A DNA stretch of 64,000 bases from Halorubrum sodomense (GTDB taxonomy: Archaea; Halobacteriota; Halobacteria; Halobacteriales; Haloferacaceae). Position 1 is the first letter of the stretch. Each line of letters begins with the position of its first letter. The notes below the pieces were generated by a model that saw only the letters and a list, made by a program, of their open reading frames with translations, did not search any database and was not told the DNA's origin. The DNA lies in assembly GCF_900111935.1 (NCBI RefSeq), contig NZ_FOYN01000003.1, positions 62,001 to 126,000 on the forward strand, written 5' to 3'. Position numbers and translations under genes: made by a program. This document shows, piece after piece, positions 51,401 through 60,976 of this stretch.

Positions 51401-52138
51401 TTAGGGGTCCAGCAGCTTCGACTCCGCCTTCCGAAGGTGTTCGAGCAGCGTCGTCTTCGAGACGTTCAGGTCGTCGGCGAGCTCGCGCGTCGACGCCTCT
51501 CGGGGCCACTCGTAGTAGCCCGCATCGCGGGCGTGTTCGTACACCTTCCGCTGGGTCGTGGTCAGCGTGTCGAGCCGCTGCTCGCGGGGGGTCCGCCCCG
51601 CGTGTCCCGACGACGACATCGACTCCACCGTCACCTCCGCGCCGGCCGCCTCCTGAACCGCGTCGAGGGACTCCCGGATCTCCGTGCGCTCCCCGACGAA
51701 ACACACCTGCCACTCCTCTCGTCCCTCTTCGATCCGGACCGGCGCGCTGTGGACGAAGCCGTACTCCAGCAGCGTCGGGCACACCATGTCCGCCGGGTCG
51801 TACTCCAAGAAGAACTCGCGAACGACGTTTCCCGGGGCGTCCCGAGCGCGCCCGAACCGCTCCTGTAGTTCGAGCAGGTTCCCCGCGCGGTCGGACTCGC
51901 GGATCGCGTCGAGCAGCGCTTCGACCTCCTCGTTCGTGTCTCCGAACGCCGTGAACAGGCCGTTCACCGTGTTCGGCGCGTCGCTCTCGGCCCTCGGTGA
52001 GTTGTATATCGCGTGTGCGAGGACGCCACCGCCGGTCTTTTTCGTCGCCTCGATCGCCCAGCAGTTCGGATGCCACAGGTCCAGCGTGAGCCTGGTTCCG
52101 GCCCACTCTCCCGCCCCGTCCGCGTCGGTTGTCGCCAT
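51401..52138 (-). CDS. Bat-type HTH-10 transcriptional regulator
   Basis: 245 residues. N-terminal about 170 residues form a bacterio-opsin-activator-like sensing region (RLTLDLWHPNCWAIEATKKT, VNGLFTAFGD, REFFLEYDPADMVCPTLLEYG). The C-terminal HTH-10 domain is LDTLTTTQRKVYEHARDAGYY then EWPREASTRELADDLNVSKT then TLLEHLRKAESKLL. Divergent from the P5C dehydrogenase gene, with an inverted repeat abutting the latter's TATA box, so it most likely activates proline catabolism. This role is inferred from position. Confidence 0.9.
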   Translation of the reverse strand: MATTDADGAGEWAGTRLTLDLWHPNCWAIEATKKTGGGVLAHAIYNSPRAESDAPNTVNGLFTAFGDTNEEVEALLDAIRESDRAGNLLELQERFGRARDAPGNVVREFFLEYDPADMVCPTLLEYGFVHSAPVRIEEGREEWQVCFVGERTEIRESLDAVQEAAGAEVTVESMSSSGHAGRTPREQRLDTLTTTQRKVYEHARDAGYYEWPREASTRELADDLNVSKTTLLEHLRKAESKLLDP

Positions 52139-52170
52139 TGTTCACCTTTCCTTGGCACCACATGACAAAG

Positions 52171-52192
52171 ACCCTGCCGACCATGGTAGGGT
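52171..52192 (+). promoter_or_regulatory. Candidate UAS for the HTH-10 regulator
   Basis: Arms ACCCTGCC (52171-52178) and GGTAGGGT (52185-52192) form an inverted repeat with one mismatch and a 6-nt spacer. It abuts the TATA-like GGGTTATTTGG (about 52193-52203) of the P5C dehydrogenase gene. In the bop promoter, Bat acts at an ACC-GGT-type upstream element directly before TATA; this site has the same form and position. Confidence 0.6.
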
Positions 52193-52227
52193 GGGTTATT
52201 TGGACGTGCCGACGGGATGTGCCGAAC

Positions 52228-53748
52228 ATGGCGCAGCCGTACCAACACTACATCGACGGCGAGTGGGTCGACGGCGACGGGTCCGAGACCTTCGAGAGCG
52301 AGAACCCCGCGACCGGAGAGACGCTCGGGGAGTTTCGTCAGGGAACCCCCGAAGACGTCGACCGCGCGGTCGACGCCGCGGACGCGGCGTTCGAGGAGTG
52401 GCGCGAGCTCTCGCGGATCCAGCGCGCGGAGTACCTCTGGGACGTGTACCACGAGCTCCGCGACCGCACGGACGAGCTCGGAGAGATCGTCACCAAGGAG
52501 TGCGGCAAGGAGATCAGCGAGGGGAGAGCGGACGTGGTCGAGGCCGCGCACATGGTCGAGTGGGCCGCGGGCGACGCCCGCCACCCGAAGGGCGACATCG
52601 TCCCCTCGGAGATCCCGTCGAAGGACGCGTACATGCGACGGAAGCCGCGCGGCGTCACCGGCTGTATCACGCCGTGGAACTTCCCCGTCGCGATACCGTA
52701 CTGGCACATGGCCATCGCGCTGGTCGAAGGGAACACCGTCGTCTTCAAGCCGGCCGAGCAGACGCCGTGGTGCGCGCAGATCATCGCGGAGATGTTCGAC
52801 GACGCCGGCATCCCCGACGGCGTGTTCAACATGGTCCAGGGGTTCGGCGACGCCGGCAACGCGATCGTCGAGCACGACGATGTCTCGACGGTGCTGTTCA
52901 CCGGCTCCGCGGAGGTCGGCCACCACATCCAAGACAAGCTCGGCGGCGTCGCCGGCAAGCGCGCCGCCTGCGAGATGGGCGGGAAGAACGCCATCGTGGT
53001 CACCGAGGCGGCGGACCTCGACGTCGCGGTCCACTCGGCGCTGATGTCCTCCTTCAAGACGACCGGTCAGCGCTGCGTCTCCTCCGAGCGACTGATCGTC
53101 CACACGGACGTCTACGACGAGTTCAAGGAGCGGTTCGTCGAGGTCGCGGAGTCGGTCGCGGTCGGCGACCCCCTCGACGAGGACACCTTCATGGGGCCGC
53201 TCATCGAGGCGGAACACCGCGAGAAGGTCACCCGGAACAACGAGGCGGCCCGCGAGGAGGGTGTGAACGTACTCGTCGACCGGACCGATCTCGACGACGA
53301 GGAGATCCCGGACGGCCACGAGGACGGCTACTGGGTCGGGCCGTTCGTCTACGAGGCGGACCCCGACGCGGACCTGCGGTGTACCCGCGAGGAGGTGTTC
53401 GGGCCGCACGTCGCGCTCATGGAGTACGACGGCGACATCGAGCGCGCGGTCGAGATACAGAACGACACCGAGTACGGCCTCGCCGGCGCGATCATCTCCG
53501 AGGACTACCGGCAGATCAACTACTACCGCGACCGCGCCGAGCTGGGGCTGGCGTACGGGAACCTCCCGTGTATCGGCGCCGAAGTCCAGCTCCCCTTCGG
53601 CGGCGTGAAGAAGTCCGGCAACGGCTACCCCTCCGCCCGCGAGGCGATCGAGGCCGTCACCGACCGCACCGCGTGGACCCTGAACAACTCGAAGGAGATC
53701 GAGATGGCGCAGGGACTCTCCGCGGACATCAAGACGAAGGACGACTGA
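52228..53748 (+). CDS. Aldehyde dehydrogenase, probable 1-pyrroline-5-carboxylate dehydrogenase
   Basis: 506 residues. ALDH motifs: ITPWNFPVAIPYWHMAIALVEGN, FTGSAEVGHHI, general base Glu249 in CEMGGKN, nucleophile Cys283 in TTGQRCVSSER, and PFGGVKKSGNGYPS. Context with proline dehydrogenase and a Bat-type regulator argues for oxidation of glutamate semialdehyde (from P5C) to glutamate, which glutamate dehydrogenase could then deaminate. Sequence alone also fits other semialdehyde dehydrogenases. The ATG at 52228 lies about 30 nt after a TATA-like box; an open frame upstream is not protein-like. Confidence 0.88.
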   Translation: MAQPYQHYIDGEWVDGDGSETFESENPATGETLGEFRQGTPEDVDRAVDAADAAFEEWRELSRIQRAEYLWDVYHELRDRTDELGEIVTKECGKEISEGRADVVEAAHMVEWAAGDARHPKGDIVPSEIPSKDAYMRRKPRGVTGCITPWNFPVAIPYWHMAIALVEGNTVVFKPAEQTPWCAQIIAEMFDDAGIPDGVFNMVQGFGDAGNAIVEHDDVSTVLFTGSAEVGHHIQDKLGGVAGKRAACEMGGKNAIVVTEAADLDVAVHSALMSSFKTTGQRCVSSERLIVHTDVYDEFKERFVEVAESVAVGDPLDEDTFMGPLIEAEHREKVTRNNEAAREEGVNVLVDRTDLDDEEIPDGHEDGYWVGPFVYEADPDADLRCTREEVFGPHVALMEYDGDIERAVEIQNDTEYGLAGAIISEDYRQINYYRDRAELGLAYGNLPCIGAEVQLPFGGVKKSGNGYPSAREAIEAVTDRTAWTLNNSKEIEMAQGLSADIKTKDD

Positions 53749-53775
53749 CCGGTCCGGACTGAGGACCGACGTGCC

Positions 53776-54705
53776 TTATTCCGTCACGCCCCGCACCGCC
53801 GCGACCGTCTCCGCGGGCGTCTCGGCGGCTTCGAGCGCGCCGCGCGCCGCGAGCCGTTCCCGGGGGCGTCCGACCGGCTGCGGCTCGGAAACGGTCTCGA
53901 TCAGGTCGGCCTCGCGGAGCAGCCGCTTCACCCGCGTGAACGTCGACGGGCTCCCGAGTCCGGCGTCCTCGCAGGCCCGGCGCAGGGTGCGGTCGAGGAC
54001 CTTCTCGCGGGCGCCGACCGCGTAGGCCCGGACGCGCGTCTCCTCCGGATCGGGGCTGTCGGTCGGTAGCTCCGAATCCACCGCGCGGTCCGCCTCCTCC
54101 GATTCCTCCGTCACGTCGAGCGCCCGGAGCACCGCCGCCGCGACGGACTCGTCGCACCGGTCCGCGAACCCCTCGTGGACTCGCCGCCGGGTCGGCGTCC
54201 GGAGCCGGTACGGTTCGGCGTCCGCGAACCCCGACGCGTACCGCTCGCGGAGCGAGGCGTCGCCCCCGACCCGGTGCCACCGACTCGGCGCTCCGACCGC
54301 TTCACAGTCTTGCGATTCCACCAGCGCGAACCCCGTCTCCTCGCCAGCGAGCACCGGGTTCGGCTGCGGCGCATCGAGGACGCGGAGGTCGACCACGCCG
54401 GCGTCGACGAGCGCCGCGAGCCGGCTCGCCGGTCCGAACCCCGCGGTCGCTGCGTCGACCGCTCTCTCGCCCGCGAAGGCCTTCAGCGTCGGGAGGTTCG
54501 ACGGGTCGGAGCTGTCCCCGCCGTCCTCGTTCGCCCCGCTCGCTAGATCCGCGACGCTCGGGTCGGCGAGCGCCGGGGCGGCCTCGCGGTACGCCTCGAC
54601 GACCGCGCGGAGCAGTCGCGGTCCGGGGTCGACGAGGATCGGGTCCGAGAGCGCGCCCAGCGGGAGCGGCTCCGGGGTCGAGGGCAGCGCGGGGCCGGTC
54701 GCCAT
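53776..54705 (-). CDS. TbsP-like (DUF5821) transcriptional regulator
   Basis: 309 residues. It shows the layout of haloarchaeal TbsP/DUF5821 proteins: an N-terminal domain with LPTLKAFAGERAV, VVDLRVLDAPQPNPVLAGEE and GFALVES; a middle YRLRTPTRRRVHEGF; and a C-terminal winged helix, LRRACEDAGLGSPSTFTRVK then RLLREADLIETV then VGRPRERLA. TbsP cooperates with TrmB in controlling central carbon metabolism in haloarchaea; whether this paralogue does so is unknown. It has longer acidic inserts than I remember for the family. Confidence 0.8.
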   Translation of the reverse strand: MATGPALPSTPEPLPLGALSDPILVDPGPRLLRAVVEAYREAAPALADPSVADLASGANEDGGDSSDPSNLPTLKAFAGERAVDAATAGFGPASRLAALVDAGVVDLRVLDAPQPNPVLAGEETGFALVESQDCEAVGAPSRWHRVGGDASLRERYASGFADAEPYRLRTPTRRRVHEGFADRCDESVAAAVLRALDVTEESEEADRAVDSELPTDSPDPEETRVRAYAVGAREKVLDRTLRRACEDAGLGSPSTFTRVKRLLREADLIETVSEPQPVGRPRERLAARGALEAAETPAETVAAVRGVTE

Positions 54706-54822
54706 CGACCCGTCCTACGGGCGCGACGGATTAAGAGTGCGGGTCGCCGGGAGACACCGGCCCTCGGATCCCGTCGTGCCGGCTCGCGCGCCTTTTTCAC
54801 TCCGCGGGCGGAACGGGATCGC

Positions 54823-55620
54823 GTGCCACCGCTGGACCTGTCGATCGGGCTCGGAACGTCCGGGCTCGACGACCCCGAGACCTGTACCGACACCGTCGCC
54901 GCGGCGCTCGACGCCGGCTACCGCCACGTCGACACCGCGCAGATGTACGACAACGAGGCCGCCGTCGGCGAGGGGATCGCCGAGAGCGACGTCGACCGCG
55001 ACGACGTGGTCGTCGCCACGAAGGTCCATCCGGAGAACCTCGCGCCCGACGACGTGCGGGAGACCGCGCGGGCGAGCCTCGACCGGCTCGGCCTCGACCG
55101 CGTCGACCTCCTGTACGTCCACTGGCCGATCCGTGCGTACGACGCGGCGGCGACGCTGCCGGCGTTCGACGACCTCCGCGACGCGGGGGTAACTGACCAC
55201 GTCGGCGTCTCGAACTTCACCCCCGACCTGCTGCGCGAGGCCGCCGATATCCTCGACGCGCCGATCGCGGCCCACCAGGTCGAGTGTCACCCGCGGTTCC
55301 GCCAGCCGGAACTGCGAGCCCTCGCCGACGAGCTCGACCATCGCCTCGTCGGCTACTCCCCGCTCGGCCGCGGCGAGATCCTCGACGACCCGGCGGTGGT
55401 CGAGATCGCGGAACTGAACGGCCTCTCGTCGGCGGTCGTCGCGCTCGCGTGGGCGCTCGACCGCGGCGTCGCGCCGATCCCGAAGGCGCGCGGCGACCAC
55501 GTGCGCGAGAACCTGCGCGCGCTCGACGTCGACCTCCCCGACGCCGACCTCGACGCGATCGACGCGCTCGACCCCGGAGAGCGGCAGATCGACCCGGACG
55601 ACGCGGCGTGGAACCGGTGA
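54823..55620 (+). CDS. Aldo/keto reductase
   Basis: 265 residues from a GTG at 54823. Catalytic tetrad Asp37, Tyr42 (DTAQMYDNE), Lys67 (ATKVHPEN) and His100 (YVHWP). NADPH-site motifs VGVSNFTPDLL, QVECHPRF, YSPLGRGEIL and IPKARGDHVRENL. It reduces aldehydes or ketones such as 2,5-diketogluconate-type substrates; the real one is unknown. A GCCTTTTTCAC TATA-like box about 30 nt upstream supports the GTG start. Confidence 0.93.
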   Translation: MPPLDLSIGLGTSGLDDPETCTDTVAAALDAGYRHVDTAQMYDNEAAVGEGIAESDVDRDDVVVATKVHPENLAPDDVRETARASLDRLGLDRVDLLYVHWPIRAYDAAATLPAFDDLRDAGVTDHVGVSNFTPDLLREAADILDAPIAAHQVECHPRFRQPELRALADELDHRLVGYSPLGRGEILDDPAVVEIAELNGLSSAVVALAWALDRGVAPIPKARGDHVRENLRALDVDLPDADLDAIDALDPGERQIDPDDAAWNR

Positions 55621-55649
55621 GGGGGCCGCCGTTCGGGAGGAGCGACCGG

Positions 55650-56720
55650 TCACACCGCGTCGAGCCGCGCCCGCAGCTCCGCGTCCGCGCGTTCGACGAG
55701 GAAGTCGAGCGGCTCGTCGAGGTACGTCGCCCACTGGTCGATAAAGCCCGAGCGCCCCAGCATCCGAACCACCTCGTAGACGGGGCGACGGCGCTCGAAA
55801 CCCTCCGGGAGTCCGCCGGCTCGGTCGCGGTAGCCCGCGCGGAGCGCCGCGGCGAACCGCTCCGGACCGGTCGAGTCGAAGCCGTTGAGCAGCTGGTCCT
55901 CCGCGCGGACGAGGTCCCGGGCGGGGTCGCCGACGTGAGACAGCTCCCAGTCGATCATCGCGACGCCCGGGGCGTTCCCGTTCGACGCGCCTCGCGCGTC
56001 CGCTCCGTCTCCTTCGGCCGCGACGAATAGGTTCGGCTTCGTCACGTCGCCGTGGAGCAGCGCCGCGGGCGCGCCGTCGAGCAGGTCCCGGTTCGCGTGG
56101 ACGCAGTCGATCACCGCGTCGTAGTGCTCGGCGAGCCGCTCGGACGTGCCGATCTCGCGAGTCCGGTCGATCGTCGCGAGCAGCACGTCCGTCCACGGTG
56201 CGGTCTCGATAGCGAGTCCGCTCGGGGGGTCGCTCCCCTCGATCGGATCCGCGTCCGCCCCGCCTTCCGTCCCCGATCCGCTCCCCGCGCCGACGATCTC
56301 GCCGTGACTCGCGAACCGGTCGGCGTGGAGCGCGGCGATCGCGGCGCCGACGCGCCGGAGCAACCGCTCGCGCTCCCGGTCGCTCGCGGCCTCGTACACC
56401 TCTAGCAGCCCCTCGCCCGGCGCCGGCGCCGTCGCGAGGTACGCCGGGTCGCCGTCCGGATCGGCCGCGAGCACCTCGGGCACCGGAACCGGACCGTGCG
56501 CTCGGAGGTACCGGAGCACGGCGCGCTCGCGGGCGAGCCGACGGCTCTCGTCGGCGAGCGCGACCTTGAGGAACGCCCGCGAACCGTCCGTGAAGACGAC
56601 GCCGACCGTCTCGTTGGCGCCGTTCCAGGAGGGGCCGACGCCGGTCAGCCGGTCGACCGCCCGGTCCGGAAACGCCTCCGTGAGGGCCCGCGGGATCGCC
56701 GTCGATTCGCCGCCGTCCAT
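55650..56720 (-). CDS. APH-type phosphotransferase family protein
   Basis: 356 residues with the aminoglycoside-phosphotransferase/choline-kinase fold. Motifs: AFLKVAL (ATP Lys), LLHGDVTKPNLF (catalytic loop, Asp and Asn) and MIDWELSHVGDPARDL (metal Asp). Two Gly/Asp-rich inserts occur (about 152-172 and 245-260). Such proteins phosphorylate small alcohols or sugars, or act in acyl-CoA metabolism as ACAD10-like domains; drug resistance is not implied. Converges on the aldo/keto reductase with a 29-nt gap. Confidence 0.9.
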   Translation of the reverse strand: MDGGESTAIPRALTEAFPDRAVDRLTGVGPSWNGANETVGVVFTDGSRAFLKVALADESRRLARERAVLRYLRAHGPVPVPEVLAADPDGDPAYLATAPAPGEGLLEVYEAASDRERERLLRRVGAAIAALHADRFASHGEIVGAGSGSGTEGGADADPIEGSDPPSGLAIETAPWTDVLLATIDRTREIGTSERLAEHYDAVIDCVHANRDLLDGAPAALLHGDVTKPNLFVAAEGDGADARGASNGNAPGVAMIDWELSHVGDPARDLVRAEDQLLNGFDSTGPERFAAALRAGYRDRAGGLPEGFERRRPVYEVVRMLGRSGFIDQWATYLDEPLDFLVERADAELRARLDAV

Positions 56721-56772
56721 GGGTTTTCTCTCCCCCGACCGGTGTTAAAATTGTTGTCAGAGATATCACACC

Positions 56773-59002
56773 GTGTCACGTGAAATCGAGGTACACGCAT
56801 CAGAATCCCGGATCGCGGCGATCAACGACACCCTCATACGTGTTGGCGAACCAAAACGACATAGTGGAAGACGGGTCGCCGGACGGACGGATCGGGTTCG
56901 AAGTCGACGGGACGACGCTCACCGTCCGGGACGTGATCGAGGGCGAGCGGATGGAGTTTCGCGTCGACCGCGAGCCGGAGCTCTCACCGGCGCTCCCCGA
57001 ACTATTCCCGCTCCCGGTCGACGGGGCGGTCAGCTTCGAGGCGGAATCGCTCACGGTTGCGGAGTACACGTCGATCGCCGTCCGAGACGCCGAGGGCGAG
57101 TTCATCGAGTGGCCCAACGAGCCGACGGAGTTTCCGCGGGGAACGTACTGTATCGACATAACCGGTGTGACGAAGGCGTCCCTCAGGCTCGAAGACGCGG
57201 AACTCTCTGTCAGCGGGATCGAGGGACCCGATCCGATCGAGATCGCGCTCGCTCGTCCGGCGACCGTCAGCCTCGGCGCCCGGTCGCTTCACAGCCGTCC
57301 GGAGGCGACGATCACCGTCCCGGACGACCCGGAGGCGCTCGCGGAGGCGGTGTCGGCCATGGGCTCGTCGATCAGAGAGTTCTCGGCGGAACGGTCTTGG
57401 CCGACCCTGCGGGGATACCCGCCCCGGATCCGGCGAGGCGAATCGCTCGATATTCCGAGCCCGTTGACCGCCCCCGACACGGGCGTCGAGGTCGTCGTCC
57501 GACCGACGTACGCCGACGTGTACCGTCTCTCGACGCTCGCGTACTACCTCGGCGCGAGGATGGCGATCGGTGAGGAACCGGCTATCCGGCTCGACACCGG
57601 ATACACGGAGCGGCTTCCTACCGACGGTCGCGGGCTCGAAGAGCGAGCCGAAGAACTGCTACGCACGTGGTTCTTTCTCGACACCCTCGTGCGGACCGAC
57701 GGCTACACGCTCTCCGACAGGGATGAGTACGATCAGGTCGGAGCGCAGCTTCCGTTTTATCCCCCGAATCTAGACGGGCTCTCACCCAGCGAGCGGCTGA
57801 TGGAGTACTTGGAAGTCAGCCCTGAGACGGTCGCGCCGTATACCCCCGAGTGGTCGACTGAGGCGGTACTTCGTCCCGGTCCCGCGAGCGCCGAACTCCT
57901 ACCCCACCTCGCGCACGTCCTCGCACCGGTCCGAGTCCGCGGTTCGGTCGAGCAGACACGCGCGGGAGACTCGGTGGGTCTCACGACGGCGGATCGGCCG
58001 ACTAACGGTCCAGAGTCTTCCCCACGCGACGACGACCCGGTACCGGACCCGGACGCGGACTCGATCCCAGCCTGGACTGCCGCCACGTTCCCGTCGGCGT
58101 ACGAACACGCGCTTCGGCGGACCTCTCCGAGCGCCGGGGAAGCGAACGTCGCGCTCCTCGTCCGGTCCGCAGACCGAGCGCGGCACCTTCGCGAGGCACT
58201 CACGACTCCGTCGCTCGCAGCCGGGGTCGGGTCGCTTTCCGTTCTCGAAACGCCGACCGCGGATGTCGTCGCGGACGTGCTCTCGGACTCGTCGATCGAC
58301 CTGTTGTACTGTGACCTTCCCCTCGACGGGGATGTCTCGGTCGTCGACTCCGATCCGGTCGAGTCCCCTCATCGCGTGGGGACGGATGGTCGATCGGCTC
58401 CGGCCGTCACCGTCTTTGAGGGCGGTCGACGCGTCGCAGTCGGGATTGATACAGTCCGGCGCGGCGGCACGGGGTCCGCGGTGATCGACGGTCGGGTTCC
58501 GGACGACCAGCTACGAACGCTGGTCGAACTGCTGTCCTCGGTCGGTCTCCCGCTCGACACGACCCTCGCTACGCTACGACTACCCGGTCGTCCCTCCGTT
58601 CAGTTCGCGGGCGACGCCTCCACGAACGTGGTGCCTCCGAACCCCCCCACACCCAGACTCGTCTTCGTCGAGTCCGAAACGGAGTCGAAACACCGACTCA
58701 CTTGGCGAACGGTGCTTTCTCCGGCCTCGTGGCTCGGGGCGGAGCATCAGATCTTGTACGACTGCTTCGACGAGAAGACCCGACTCGTCGGACGCGACCC
58801 GACGGAGCGGCCGATGGTCTCCTCCGAGGTGGTGGCCGACTGCTCGACCGAACCAGACACCACGCTGTTCCTCAACGGGAAGTTCATGTCCCCGACGGTC
58901 GATCTCACGGTCGAAGACGTCGAGGAGTCGGCTCGGGGAGCTCTCGCGGCCGAAGACTCGGACGGGGGCGACTCGGCGGAACTCCGCCGCGAGTCGGAGT
59001 AG
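56773..59002 (+). CDS. Large unrecognised protein with apparent N-terminal frameshift
   Basis: About 740 residues. The main frame is open from 56780, but its first about 25 codons are basic and unlike the rest. Frame one starts at GTG 56773, 29 nt after TTAAAATTG, and reads MSREIEVHASESRIAAINDT then LIRVGEP. It joins the main frame cleanly (NDIVEDGSPDG) if one A is removed from the AAAA run at 56853-56856. The body has beta-rich and helical parts: VVVRPTYADVYRLSTLAYYL, LLYCDLPLDGDVSVVDSD, and FLNGKFMSPTVDL near the end. Late segments faintly recall CHAT-type peptidase domains but lack a clear His-Cys pair. Function unknown. Confidence 0.7.
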
Positions 59003-59100
59003 TAAGACTGATTTGGCGCGATCCAAGAAACGCTCCGTGCCAGCGTCGTCGGTCACGCTCCGCCGATATCTTTTATTCCCCCGACGACGAACCGCCACGC

Positions 59101-59250
59101 ATGCCCCAGATCCACCTCGACGAGGAGACGGTCGAGCGGCTGGACGCGATCCGGGTCGACGACGAGGAGTACGACGAGATCGTCAGCGAGCTCATCAGCA
59201 TCTACGAGGCCGAGGAGCTCACGCTGTTCCGCGGTAGCGACGTGGAGTGA
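59101..59250 (+). CDS. 49-residue acidic protein, possible ribbon-helix-helix type
   Basis: Starts MPQIHLDEETVERLDAIRVD and ends FRGSDVE. A short strand followed by two helices (ETVERLDAIRVDDEEYDEIV, SELISIYEAEEL) is the outline of antitoxin-like ribbon-helix-helix proteins, and a similar haloarchaeal family of about 50 residues exists (DUF7557-like, from memory). No toxin gene is adjacent. TATCTTTTATTC about 30 nt upstream gives a leaderless start. Confidence 0.7.
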   Translation: MPQIHLDEETVERLDAIRVDDEEYDEIVSELISIYEAEELTLFRGSDVE

Positions 59251-59290
59251 CTGCGGTCGGCGGACCGGCCGCGGCCGCCGCGAGCCGGCC

Positions 59291-59752
59291 CTACTCCTGG
59301 TAGGCGACGCGGACCTGTTCCCACTTGCCGACCTCTTCGAGGTGCGCCTGTAGCTCGTCGGCGTACTCCTGGACGAGGCGCTCGGCGGCCTCCAGTTCCT
59401 CGTCCGAGGGACCGCCGGACCCGTCACCGAGCCCGAGCGCACCTTTGATCGAGTCGACGACGCCGCCGCCCGACCCGCCGGAATCGCCGGCGCCGCCGCC
59501 GCCGGGCGCGCCGCCCATCCCGGACATCTGCGACCGGAGGTTCTCGAGTTCGGGCATGATCGCCGGGAGGCTCGACGTGTCCGCGACGACCCGAGCGGCC
59601 TCGGGGTCGTCGGCGTCCTCTATCTCCAGTTCCGTGGCCGTCATGATCAGTCCCCACTCCTGGCTGGAGAAGCGCGACGCCGCGACGCGCTCGTTGAACT
59701 GGTTGTCGACGGTCATCCGCTCGCCGACGATGGCGTCGGTCCACTCGCTCAT
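59291..59752 (-). CDS. Haloarchaeal DUF5799-like protein
   Basis: 153 residues. MSEWTDAIVGERMTVDNQFNERV and SRFSSQEWGLIMTATEL at the N terminus, a Gly/Ser-rich linker (about 80-100), and a helical C-terminal half (EELEAAERLVQEYADELQAH). It matches my memory of DUF5799. Function unknown. It is 75 nt upstream of menC on the same strand and may be the last gene of that unit's neighbourhood, not clearly co-transcribed since it lies downstream. Confidence 0.8.
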   Translation of the reverse strand: MSEWTDAIVGERMTVDNQFNERVAASRFSSQEWGLIMTATELEIEDADDPEAARVVADTSSLPAIMPELENLRSQMSGMGGAPGGGGAGDSGGSGGGVVDSIKGALGLGDGSGGPSDEELEAAERLVQEYADELQAHLEEVGKWEQVRVAYQE

Positions 59753-59827
59753 GCGCCTCCGTTCGGCGGTCGCGGTGAAAAGTCCGTTCCCCGACGACGA
59801 GCCACGGAACGGAGGCGGTCCCGCCCG

Positions 59828-60976
59828 CTACCACCGCCGGAGGTCGTCGAACGCGCCGCCCGCGAGGCCCGGGCCGGCCGGGACCGCGATCTGCCCGTCC
59901 GCGATCGGACAGGGATCGGGCGCCAGGTCCTCGTCGAGCAGCGCTCCGGTCGCGAGCCCGCACGGGGAGACGTCGGGGACCGCGGCCGCGACGTGGACGG
60001 CGGCCGTCCGCGCGACGACCGCGTCGATCGTGGTGGTGACGACCGGGTCGACGCCGGCCGACCGCGCCCGCAGCCCGGCCGCCAGCGCGCGGTCCGGCCC
60101 ACCGAGCGCCATCGGCTTGAGGACGACCGCGTCGGCGGCGCCCGCGTCCAGCACCGCGTCGATCCCCCGGTCGACGACCGACTCGTCGGCCGCGATCGGG
60201 ACGCCGCCGCCACCGTCGCCCCCGCCGGTCCCGCCCCCGCTGCCGTCCGCCGGGTCGCGCTCACGGAGCGCCGCCAGTCCGTCGAGGTCGTCCGCGGGGA
60301 GCGGCTGCTCGACGTACGCGAGGTCGAAGGCGGCCAGCGCGTCGAGCGCGCGGCGCGCCGTCCCGCGGTCCCACGCGCCGTTCGCGTCGGCGCGGAGCGC
60401 GACCGCGTCGCCGACCGCCTCGCGGACCGCGCGGACGCGGTCGACGTCGGCGTCGACGTCGCGGGCGCCGACCTTCAGCTTGAGGCAGTCGAACCCCGCC
60501 TCGACCGCCCGCCTCGCCTCGGTGGCGGTCTCGTCCGGTCCGGCGTCCCCGACGGTCGCGTTGATCGGGACGGCGTCCGCGGGCGCGGATTCGACGCCGG
60601 CGCCGTCCGCGAGCCGGTCCGCGAGCCGCTCCCCGGCGTCGCGGGCCGCGGCGTCGGCGAGCGCGAGGGAGACGCCGTGCCGGGCCGCCGGAGTCGCCTC
60701 GGCGTTCAGCGACTCCAGCGGCGGTTCGGCTTCAGCTCGACCGTCGAGTTCGTCGAGCGCCGTCGCGCACGCATCCCGCGACTCCGTCCACCCCGGAAGC
60801 GGGGTCGCCTCGCCGACGCCGGTCACCCCGGTTTCGCGCTCGACCGCGATCACGAACCCCTCTCGACTGCGAATTTTCCCCCGAGCGGTGCCGAGCGGGC
60901 GGGTCAGGTCGAGGGCGAACGGGCGGTGTCGCACCGTGACTGGGGGGTTCTCGTCGCGGGGGTAATCGCGGGTCAC
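59828..60976 (-). CDS. menC: o-Succinylbenzoate synthase
   Basis: 382 residues, enolase-superfamily enzyme that dehydrates SHCHC to o-succinylbenzoate in menaquinone synthesis. Catalytic residues: KLKVG (KxK), DANGAW (metal Asp), EQPL (metal Glu), ADES (metal Asp) and VLKPM (second Lys). A Gly-rich insert (GSGGGTGGGDGGGG) interrupts the barrel near residue 255. The GTG start overlaps the menA stop as GTGA, so both are made from one message; pairing with menA supports the menaquinone role over other enolase-family activities. Confidence 0.93.
   Translation of the reverse strand: MTRDYPRDENPPVTVRHRPFALDLTRPLGTARGKIRSREGFVIAVERETGVTGVGEATPLPGWTESRDACATALDELDGRAEAEPPLESLNAEATPAARHGVSLALADAAARDAGERLADRLADGAGVESAPADAVPINATVGDAGPDETATEARRAVEAGFDCLKLKVGARDVDADVDRVRAVREAVGDAVALRADANGAWDRGTARRALDALAAFDLAYVEQPLPADDLDGLAALRERDPADGSGGGTGGGDGGGGVPIAADESVVDRGIDAVLDAGAADAVVLKPMALGGPDRALAAGLRARSAGVDPVVTTTIDAVVARTAAVHVAAAVPDVSPCGLATGALLDEDLAPDPCPIADGQIAVPAGPGLAGGAFDDLRRW

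Noticed and set aside
55650-56720. Aminoglycoside resistance gene.
   Set aside because: Only the generic APH/choline-kinase fold is supported. Codon use is native, there is no mobile element, and many such proteins act on metabolites.
59101-59250. Toxin-antitoxin system built on the ribbon-helix-helix-like 49-residue protein.
   Set aside because: No toxin-like gene is adjacent on either side; neighbours are an unknown large protein and a DUF5799-like gene.
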